Positions 1-4,414 of a stretch of 7,711 bases of DNA are shown here, in pieces. Position 1 is the stretch's first letter. Each line of letters begins with the position of its first letter. The DNA comes from Campylobacteraceae bacterium (GTDB taxonomy: Bacteria > Campylobacterota > Campylobacteria > Campylobacterales > Campylobacteraceae), in contig JAITNC010000171.1 in assembly GCA_031290675.1 (NCBI GenBank), positions 1 through 7,711 on the forward strand, in the 5' to 3' direction. The notes under the pieces are model-generated. The model made no database searches, was not told where the DNA came from, and saw nothing but the letters and a program-made list of their open reading frames with translations. A program made the translations under genes and the position numbers.

Positions 1-3
1 TCT

Positions 4-78
4 AAACTTGACTAACGTTTTTCTTGGTCAAGTTTGGCACGATAAGTTTGACTAAGGATTTTATTGGGTCAAGTTGGG
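4..78. repeat. Two tandem degenerate inverted-repeat units with TTGACYAA boxes
   Basis: Two units of about 33 bases lie in tandem (from 4 and from 44). Each opens with AA..TTGACTAA and closes with TTGG(G)TCAAGTT. In the first unit the arms AAACTTGAC (4-12) and GTCAAGTTT (27-35) are perfectly complementary with a 14-base loop. The second unit is a diverged copy whose arms pair imperfectly. The TTGACYAA box or its complement occurs at 8-15, 24-31, 48-55, 64-72 (one extra G) and again at 106-113. This could be a regulator-binding array or a hairpin repeat belonging to a gene beyond the left edge. No coding region is seen here. Confidence 0.5.
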
Positions 79-88
79 TGTAATACTT

Positions 89-107
89 AAAAATAGTTAC
101 TATTTTT
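89..107. repeat. Perfect 19-base A/T inverted repeat
   Basis: AAAAATAGT and ACTATTTTT are exact complements around a single central T. It sits directly before another TTGACCAA box (106-113). It could be a weak hairpin or an operator. The stem is almost all A/T and the loop is too small for a confident terminator call. Confidence 0.4.
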
Positions 108-121
108 GACCAATATGCCCC

Positions 122-186
122 TTGTGTCATCGTGAGCTTGCAAGCCCTGAGTGAAGCGAAGGAATAGCGGCAAGCGTGACGATCTC
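122..186 (+). repeat. 65-bp palindromic repeat, long class, copy 1
   Basis: This is identical over 65 bases to 315-379. The ends GTCATCGTGAG and GTGACGATCTC carry an outer stem ATCGT/ACGAT, and an inner stem GCTTGC/GCAAGC encloses a core of about 30 bases. The overall plan matches the shorter repeats around it, so it is treated as the long-core class of one superfamily. There is no open reading frame of its own that looks genuine. Confidence 0.85.
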
Positions 187-198
187 GATTCCCCCATT

Positions 199-227
199 GT
201 CATTCGTGAGCGAAGGTGAAGAATCTG
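199..227 (+). repeat. 29-bp short-class palindromic repeat
   Basis: The element has 7-base ends GTCATTC and GAATCTG, whose ATTC/GAAT parts are complementary. The middle contains GTGAGCGAAGG. Minus-strand relatives lie at 423-452 and 514-543, where the paired bases are ATGC/GCAT instead. A 23-base identical segment including the left end recurs at 284-306. Confidence 0.7.
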
Positions 228-245
228 TGTTTCTTTGCCCTCCCG

Positions 246-284
246 CCGTCATTGCGAGCCTGTACCCAGGCGTGGCAATCCACT
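246..284 (+). repeat. 39-bp repeat with variable hairpin core, copy 1
   Basis: The layout is 13 conserved bases (CCGTCATTGCGAG), 13 core bases (CCTGTACCCAGGC) and 13 conserved bases (GTGGCAATCCACT). The core, with the flanking G, forms GCCTG-TACC-CAGGC. The flanks add an outer stem ATTGC/GCAAT. Both 13-base flanks are identical in the minus-strand copy at 462-500, while the core is different but still a hairpin. Confidence 0.8.
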
Positions 285-292
285 CCCCCATT

Positions 293-306
293 GTCATTCG
301 TGAGCG
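293..306 (+). repeat. Truncated short-class repeat
   Basis: GTCATTCGTGAGCG matches the first 14 bases of the element at 199-227 and then breaks off into CCCTCCCATTG, just before the second long-class copy. The identity with the first copy extends upstream to give 23 identical bases (190-212 against 284-306). This looks like an older element cut short by a later insertion or deletion. Confidence 0.6.
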
Positions 307-314
307 CCCTCCCA

Positions 315-379
315 TTGTGTCATCGTGAGCTTGCAAGCCCTGAGTGAAGCGAAGGAATAGCGGCAAGCGTGACGATCTC
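315..379 (+). repeat. 65-bp palindromic repeat, long class, copy 2
   Basis: Exact duplicate of 122-186 at a distance of 193 bases, with the identity ending sharply at both sides (T/C-rich sequence before, GATCTC then a mismatch after). The complete identity points to recent duplication or strong homogenisation. Confidence 0.85.
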
Positions 380-422
380 AGTTTTCGTTCTCCATGGAAA
401 AAAAGGAAAAGACAAATAAACA

Positions 423-452
423 CAGATGCTCACGGCTTCGCTCACGCATGAG
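423..452 (-). repeat. 30-bp short-class repeat, reverse orientation, copy 1
   Basis: Read on the minus strand it runs from CTCATGC to GCATCTG, with the outer stem ATGC/GCAT and GTGAGCGAAGCC in the middle. It is the reverse-oriented relative of 199-227. The first base is C instead of the G found in the other copies. Confidence 0.65.
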
Positions 453-461
453 AAAGAGAAG

Positions 462-500
462 AGTGGATTGCCACGTTCGCAAGCGAACTCGCAATGACGG
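462..500 (-). repeat. 39-bp repeat with variable hairpin core, copy 2 (reverse)
   Basis: On the minus strand the flanks CCGTCATTGCGAG and GTGGCAATCCACT are base-for-base the same as in copy 1 (246-284). The 13-base core is TTCGCTTGCGAAC instead. With the preceding G it forms the six-pair hairpin GTTCGC-TT-GCGAAC. Confidence 0.8.
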
Positions 501-513
501 AGGAGAATAAAAA

Positions 514-543
514 CAGATGCTCACGGCTACGCCTCAGCATGAC
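514..543 (-). repeat. 30-bp short-class repeat, reverse orientation, copy 2
   Basis: On the minus strand it runs from GTCATGC to GCATCTG. It has stems ATGCT/AGCAT and GGC/GCC around a small loop. It begins 7 bases after the stop codon of the 551-2902 gene, so the hairpin would lie at the 3' end of that transcript and could act as a terminator or mRNA stabiliser. Confidence 0.65.
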
Positions 544-550
544 ACAAGGA

Positions 551-2902
551 TCACCCAAACCTCTTTACCAGATACTCAAACGTTGTTTGCGGGACTATAT
601 TTTGTATCTCATCAAAGTTTTTATTTTCTAAGAGTTTTCTGACTTTTGATGCGCTGATAGGTTCATCATCTGAGCTTTTTCTCTCAATGACTTCAAACTC
701 GATGCTATATCTTGGAAGTATCATCTTCATCGTGTTGTTATATTGTCTTGTAACGTTGTCAAGTGGTTCTTCTCCAGCAAAGCGTTTTGTGATGTTTAGG
801 GTTGGAGCTATCTCTTCAGCAAAGATAGTTACATCATTTGAGGCGTCTATGATCTCTTCTTGTAGCTTCTCTTTGTTTGAATATGCCTCAAAAGTAAGTG
901 ATGAGATGATAAATCTACCGCTTGGTATAACTGTAACGTTTTTAAAGTCTGCAACACCGTTCTTGACCAATTCCAGTCTATCTTTGAAAGGAAAGTATGA
1001 TTTGTCTTCCTCAACTACAAATATATAAAGATGATCTACTTTTTTGACCGACTGTTCTATGAGATAGTGATGTCCAAGAGTAAACGGGTTGCAATTCATC
1101 ACAATAGCACCTACATTGCCTTTCGTCTCGCTCTTGTGTTTAAGCAGCAATTCTTTGTATTTCAAAAGATGCTCGCTCTCCTCTTTGGGAATACTCGCCC
1201 TCCCCTTGTCGCCGTGAGCCGAAGCACCCCCACTTTGCGTCATTGTGAGCCTGCTTGCGGGCTTGGCAGTCTCAACTGTTTTTCTTTCGGCATTAACGTC
1301 TTTTGGTTTTTCATCAAATAGTTTGTTGTCAAGTATGGTTTGGAACAGTAGTTTTGCTACTTTTTGATTGCCTATTTTATTCATATGAATATTATCTATA
1401 AACACTTCGCCCATATCATGAGGTCGCTCAAAAGCTTGTTGTATCTCACAAACAATAAAATGTTTTTTGGCGATATCTATAGCACTTGCGCTAATAGTGG
1501 AAATTATAATATCTCCTGTTTTAAAAATGGTATTTTTCATCAAATCTATTTGATAGCCAAAATCCGCTCCGGCATGATTGGCATAATTTACCACACAATA
1601 AGATCTGTTTTTATCAGTATATTTGTTGATAAGCTTTTGTAAATTACTTGGTATCGTATCTTCGTCGGAAGAGCCAAGACCATATACCGCACTATGTCCA
1701 AAAACATAAATAACATTTGTATAATTGTCCGGCTGATCCACTGTAAGTCTAAAGCTATTTATAACATTGACGTGTTTGCCTTCATAATTTACGGGAGTCT
1801 GGATATTGGCTGCTGTTTTTGTTAAATAAAACGGCCTCAATATCTCTCGATTGTATTCCAATGTATTATTAAATCTTGATAGCGACAGAGGAATGGCGGG
1901 CGTATTTGAATTTATGTTTTTTCTGACACCTTTGATATCGACTGTTTTGTTGACAATGTTGCTTTCATTTTTTGATTTATTTTTAACTTTTTTGATGACA
2001 GGAGTAGATAAAATTATTATTGGTATATCGGGGTTTTCATTTTTTATTTTCATCAATGGTTCTATAAAAAATTGAGTATCATATGCTTTAGAAATTATGT
2101 CCAACAGATGAAACACTTTGGCTTTTGTTTGGTCGGCAATATTTTCTAATACTTCTTTGTCTTTATTGGAAGTGCAAACCAGTATTACGTCGTTCCGTTT
2201 GAAAGTGGTTGTTTTGTCAAGTTTTTTGTGCTCAATAGTGACTTTTCTTGGCATCAAAATATCATATTTATAAGCACTATTGGACAGATAGTATTTTATA
2301 TTAAAATTTTTAGCATATTTTATACTGGAGTGTATAAACCTTGTTAACTCCATATCGTTTTGATGTCCAAACAAACTTATACTGCTGATGCCTTGTTCTT
2401 TAAAATACTCCGCTATATTATAACCCATAAAAGATATGGCATAAAGTTTTCGCATTATAGTATCTACTTTGACAAGATATTTATTTTTTGCCTCAACCAT
2501 ATCTGATATTTGCAACACTGCTTCGTCGTAATCTTTTTGTTTGTTGTCCAAGTATCTATAGGCCGTATCTACATCGTAACAAATATCTTCCGTCAAAAAT
2601 GAATAATCTTCTTTTTTTGAGCCTTCCTTTTTTACAAATACTCTTATTCTTAATTGACCAAATTTTTCTAATGTAAAATTGGCGGTTTTATTTTTACTGT
2701 AGGTTATTTTATCAATAAGTAAATTTATATCATAAAGACGATATTCAAATAGTAAATCTTTAGCATTTTTGACATTAAGTTTTATGTTTATTGTATTGTT
2801 TAAAACAAAAACCCCATAAGAAACACCAAATATATCTTCACTATATTCTTTTGTTTTTTTGCTGACTACCTTGATACTATTATTACGTAACCTTAAAAAC
2901 AT
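551..2902 (-). CDS. Multidomain protein: SGNH/GDSL-hydrolase-like domain plus CitC-type nucleotidyltransferase
   Basis: 783 residues. The specific role is unknown. Residues 1-110 look like a beta-rich domain I do not recognise, and about 140-275 may be a Rossmann-like segment. Residues 395-525 resemble an SGNH hydrolase: FGHSAVYGLG with Ser404 in place of the usual GDS serine, SSDEDTIPSNLQ after it, and a DxxH end (Asp503-Asn-Ile-His506) in FIDNIHMNKIGNQKVAKLL. The middle letter of GDS is His here. Residues 597-780 match the C-terminal domain of citrate lyase ligase: MNCNPFTLGHHYL (602-614, HxGH-like), VVEEDKSYFPF (629-639), GEEP (710-713) and ISASKVRKLL (749-758). The N-terminal part of true CitC is missing and no citrate lyase genes are nearby, so a nucleotidyl-transfer role on another acyl or surface-polymer substrate is likelier. 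That is inference. No clear signal peptide or membrane segment is seen. The ATG start has GAGG five bases upstream. Residues about 543-567 are repeat-encoded linker. Confidence 0.85.
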   Translation of the reverse strand: MFLRLRNNSIKVVSKKTKEYSEDIFGVSYGVFVLNNTINIKLNVKNAKDLLFEYRLYDINLLIDKITYSKNKTANFTLEKFGQLRIRVFVKKEGSKKEDYSFLTEDICYDVDTAYRYLDNKQKDYDEAVLQISDMVEAKNKYLVKVDTIMRKLYAISFMGYNIAEYFKEQGISSISLFGHQNDMELTRFIHSSIKYAKNFNIKYYLSNSAYKYDILMPRKVTIEHKKLDKTTTFKRNDVILVCTSNKDKEVLENIADQTKAKVFHLLDIISKAYDTQFFIEPLMKIKNENPDIPIIILSTPVIKKVKNKSKNESNIVNKTVDIKGVRKNINSNTPAIPLSLSRFNNTLEYNREILRPFYLTKTAANIQTPVNYEGKHVNVINSFRLTVDQPDNYTNVIYVFGHSAVYGLGSSDEDTIPSNLQKLINKYTDKNRSYCVVNYANHAGADFGYQIDLMKNTIFKTGDIIISTISASAIDIAKKHFIVCEIQQAFERPHDMGEVFIDNIHMNKIGNQKVAKLLFQTILDNKLFDEKPKDVNAERKTVETAKPASRLTMTQSGGASAHGDKGRASIPKEESEHLLKYKELLLKHKSETKGNVGAIVMNCNPFTLGHHYLIEQSVKKVDHLYIFVVEEDKSYFPFKDRLELVKNGVADFKNVTVIPSGRFIISSLTFEAYSNKEKLQEEIIDASNDVTIFAEEIAPTLNITKRFAGEEPLDNVTRQYNNTMKMILPRYSIEFEVIERKSSDDEPISASKVRKLLENKNFDEIQNIVPQTTFEYLVKRFG
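1203..1275 (+). repeat. 39-bp repeat, copy 3, plus a degenerate short-class remnant, inside a coding sequence
   Basis: Bases 1237-1275 follow the same 13+13+13 layout as 246-284. The flank is GCGTCATTGTGAG, the core is CCTGCTTGCGGGC (a GCCTGC-TT-GCGGGC hairpin with one G-T pair), and the last flank is TTGGCAGTCTCAA. Just before it, 1206-1225 (TTGTCGCCGTGAGCCGAAGC) resembles a decayed short-class element. The 39 bases are a multiple of three and stay open in the gene's minus-strand frame, encoding about residues 543-556 of the SGNH/CitC-type protein. Confidence 0.75.
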
Positions 2903-2943
2903 CTTAGCCTCACTTTTTGTAATTGTAAATTTAAGTAAATGTT

Positions 2944-2949
2944 ATTATA
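2944..2949 (-). promoter_or_regulatory. Putative -10 box for the SGNH/CitC-type gene
   Basis: On the minus strand TATAAT is a perfect -10 hexamer, 41 bases upstream of the ATG at 2902. It is preceded by GTG and an AT-rich stretch. The expected -35 position falls in the perfect palindrome at 2957-2980, with no good TTGACA. The implied leader is about 30 to 35 bases and contains the GAGG ribosome-binding site at 2911-2908. Confidence 0.45.
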
Positions 2950-2956
2950 CACTATG

Positions 2957-2980
2957 TAATATTAAAATATTTTAATATTA
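2957..2980. promoter_or_regulatory. Perfect 24-bp A/T palindrome, possible operator
   Basis: Two 12-base arms (TAATATTAAAAT and its exact complement) meet with no spacer. The site lies immediately upstream of the putative -10 box of the leftward gene, where a repressor or activator would overlap the -35 region. All bases are A or T, so some of the symmetry may be chance in an AT-rich intergenic region. Confidence 0.35.
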
Positions 2981-3090
2981 TTTCTTAATATCAATAAAAA
3001 TATCATCTTTTTTATAAGGTTATAGACGAAGTCAACAATGCACATATCGCTTTTTTGTCTTTTTTAAGATACAATTATAAGATGAAAAAA

Positions 3091-3097
3091 GGGGGGG
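3091..3097 (+). repeat. G7 homopolymer after an A6 run
   Basis: Seven consecutive G residues follow six A residues just inside an ATG (3082) that opens a 28-codon reading frame ending at 3168. With one extra G, that ATG would be in frame with the Fic-domain protein starting at 3165, because the Fic frame is open back to 3081. In some bacteria such tracts are phase-variable. Variability cannot be seen from one sequence. Confidence 0.35.
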
Positions 3098-3164
3098 CAA
3101 TAATAAATCCGAACGACAAGATGTTGAACATAAAACGACCTACCCCACGCCCAGTAAGAACAAT

Positions 3165-3683
3165 ATGATGAGCGTAAAACCACATGAGATAGAAACTATC
3201 CACCCGTTTGAAGATGGCAATGGACGTATGGGGCGGTTGTGGCAAACGCTATTGCTTGCCCGGTGGAATGCTATTTTTGCGTGGATACCGATGGAGTCAG
3301 TCTTGCAGCAAAACAGACAACAATATTATCAAGCTATTGAGCATGCAAGGGAAGCGAATGATTCCGGTGTGTTTATAGAATTTACACTTTCTGCGCTTTT
3401 TGATGTCATCTCGGCGCAAGAAAAACAATCACTTAAAGATAAGAAACTTGCCGATAAGTTGCCGATAAATGTTGCCGATAAATTGACTGTGGCAGAAGTG
3501 GAATTTGTGAAGCTGCTTGAACCATACTTCAAAGAGAACAAATGGATAGGCAATGCCAAAGCAAGGGAGATAACCAATAAAGCGGAAGGGAGTGTGAAGC
3601 GGTTTTTGCGCAATCTCACAGATAAAGGTGTATTTGAAATTCGCGGTGAAAACAAGAGCCGCCAATACTGCTTAAAAAAATGA
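3165..3683 (+). CDS. Fic-domain protein, N-terminally truncated (likely remnant)
   Basis: 172 residues. The hallmark Fic active-site loop HPFEDGNGRMGRLW lies at residues 13-26, with catalytic His13, phosphate-binding Gly18/Asn19/Gly20 and Arg24. Fic proteins transfer AMP or similar groups from nucleotides to target hydroxyls. After the loop comes the normal C-terminal half of the fold (to about 85), an ADKL-rich linker, and a winged-helix-like segment (about 105-172). The part that normally precedes the loop, including most of the Fic helical bundle, is missing: only 12 residues come before the motif. The frame is open back to 3081 but holds no Fic-like sequence or start codon. The ATG pair at 3165/3168 has no convincing ribosome-binding site. 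It is most likely the decayed 3' part of a full-length Fic/winged-helix gene. No inhibitory (S/T)xxxE(G/N) helix or adjacent antitoxin is seen. Confidence 0.7.
   Translation: MMSVKPHEIETIHPFEDGNGRMGRLWQTLLLARWNAIFAWIPMESVLQQNRQQYYQAIEHAREANDSGVFIEFTLSALFDVISAQEKQSLKDKKLADKLPINVADKLTVAEVEFVKLLEPYFKENKWIGNAKAREITNKAEGSVKRFLRNLTDKGVFEIRGENKSRQYCLKK
3448..3481 (+). repeat. Three copies of the 10-mer TTGCCGATAA inside the Fic remnant
   Basis: The copies start at 3448, 3459 and 3472. Because the spacings are 11 and 13, the first and third copies are read in one frame (giving ADK) while the middle copy is read in a shifted frame (giving PI). The repeats encode the linker between the Fic fold and the winged helix. 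Confidence 0.6.
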
Positions 3684-3684
3684 A

Positions 3685-3713
3685 TGCGGTTCGTCCCGCA
3701 ACTGACCTTTTTT
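3685..3713 (+). terminator. Weak candidate terminator after the Fic remnant
   Basis: TGCGG (3685-3689) pairs with CCGCA (3696-3700) around a 6-base loop, and a T6 run follows at 3708-3713. The 7-base gap between stem and T run is longer than in a typical intrinsic terminator. The hairpin begins 2 bases after the stop codon. Confidence 0.35.
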
Positions 3714-3762
3714 GCTAATTTTTGTAAAAATAATGTATGCTATTCAAAAATATGTTATACTA

Positions 3763-3793
3763 TTGACAGTCAAATGATTGCTAATAGCAATCA
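3763..3793. promoter_or_regulatory. Double palindromic operator candidate upstream of the toxin-antitoxin pair
   Basis: The main site TGATTGCTAATAGCAATCA (3775-3793) has perfect 9-base arms around one central A. A smaller perfect palindrome TTGACAGTCAA lies one base upstream (3763-3773). Toxin-antitoxin operons with ribbon-helix-helix antitoxins are usually repressed by the antitoxin or the complex at such palindromes. A TATACT box at 3756-3761 could be the -10, placing the operators over the transcript start. An alternative -10 is TATTAT or TATAGAT near 3808-3819. The promoter is not settled. Confidence 0.55.
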
Positions 3794-3831
3794 ATATATC
3801 AGATTTTATTATTATAGATAAGGGGTGAAAT

Positions 3832-4104
3832 ATGAATTCAACACTAACAATAAGAATGGACGCCGAATTAAAAGAGAACGCTCAAAATATTTTAAACGAT
3901 ATTGGGCTTGATTTAACTACAGCCGTTAAACTTTTTTTGCGTCAGACTGTGATTCAACAGAAGTTGCCATTAGAACTTGTCGCGTCTAATTATAAACCAA
4001 GCAATATAGTAAAAGCGTCAATAAAAGAAGCGTCAGAAATTAAATCAAAACAACCGCGCAAGTTTAGCTCTGCTTCTGCGATTTTTAAAGATATTGGAAT
4101 ATAA
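3832..4104 (+). CDS. RelB/DinJ-family antitoxin
   Basis: 90 residues, the usual size. The N-terminus has the ribbon-helix-helix pattern: a strand (TLTIRMD, residues 4-10), a helix (11-24), then DLTTAVKLFLRQTV (27-40), the typical second helix of RelB/DinJ dimers, and the KLPLEL end common in this family. The C-terminal SASAIFKDIGI (80-90) resembles the toxin-binding tail of DinJ. It should neutralise the following toxin and, as a dimer or complex, repress its own operon through the palindromes upstream. The start is firm: AGGGG lies six bases before the ATG. The gene is AT-rich compared with the biotin operon on the other strand, which suggests acquisition. Family call is confident. The symbol is by family resemblance only. 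Confidence 0.9.
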   Translation: MNSTLTIRMDAELKENAQNILNDIGLDLTTAVKLFLRQTVIQQKLPLELVASNYKPSNIVKASIKEASEIKSKQPRKFSSASAIFKDIGI

Positions 4105-4109
4105 GCATA

Positions 4110-4385
4110 ATGAAATATGCTGATTATACCATTGAGTTTGGCAAATGTCTTAAGGCTGCAAAGAAAAAGCGTAGAAACACGGAACAGCTTGAAATGATAA
4201 TAGATATGTTGCTGAACGAGAAAGAGTTACCTAAAAAGTACCATGACCATGCGCTTAGTGGCGATATGCAAGGTATGCGTGTATGTCATATCACCAATAA
4301 TCCTGATTTTTTATTGTTATATGAACTTTTTGAAGAGTTGATTATTTTACATGCATGCGGTTCACATGATGAGTTTTTTAAGTAG
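4110..4385 (+). CDS. YafQ-family mRNA interferase toxin (RelE superfamily)
   Basis: 91 residues. YafQ toxins cut mRNA in the ribosome. The residues used by the E. coli enzyme have counterparts: His47 in YHDHAL, His60 in GMRVCHI, Asp66 in NNPDF, and His86 with Phe90 in the C-terminal GSHDEFFK. A basic stretch (KAAKKKRR, 15-22) would contact RNA. It begins five bases after the antitoxin stop and has only a weak ribosome-binding site, so it is probably translationally coupled, keeping toxin below antitoxin. All expected catalytic positions are present, so the toxin is likely active. Its 3' end converges on bioA with 29 bases between the two stops and no obvious terminator hairpin there. Confidence 0.9.
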   Translation: MKYADYTIEFGKCLKAAKKKRRNTEQLEMIIDMLLNEKELPKKYHDHALSGDMQGMRVCHITNNPDFLLLYELFEELIILHACGSHDEFFK

Positions 4386-4414
4386 TTTTGATATAGATAG
4401 CACCTTTTTCTTCT

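Noticed and set aside
127..423. 98-codon minus-strand reading frame across the repeat cluster
   Set aside because: It is built almost entirely from the palindromic repeats, has no recognisable domain or good ribosome-binding site, and the repeats explain the open frame.
122..545. CRISPR array
   Set aside because: The repeats differ in length, class and orientation and are not separated by uniform unique spacers. They are palindromic intergenic elements.
687..1028. 113-codon plus-strand frame opposite the CitC-like domain
   Set aside because: The minus-strand frame carries clear conserved motifs here. The plus-strand product is hydrophobic and unstructured, as expected from antisense of coding DNA.
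551..1110. Genuine citrate lyase ligase (citC) annotation
   Set aside because: Only the C-terminal domain matches. The usual CitC N-terminal part and all citrate lyase subunit genes are missing, so the substrate is probably different.
3329..3665. Minus-strand frames of 108 and 78 codons opposite the Fic remnant
   Set aside because: The plus strand holds the Fic motif. The two minus-strand frames overlap one another and have no family resemblance.
3763..3768. Perfect TTGACA as a -35 box for the toxin-antitoxin promoter
   Set aside because: At 16-19 bases downstream there is only AGCAAT-like sequence inside the palindrome, so no partner -10 box fits. The hexamer is better explained as half of the TTGACAGTCAA palindrome.
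4386..4414. Bidirectional terminator between the toxin gene and bioA
   Set aside because: The 29 bases are T-rich on the plus strand but show no convincing stem-loop.
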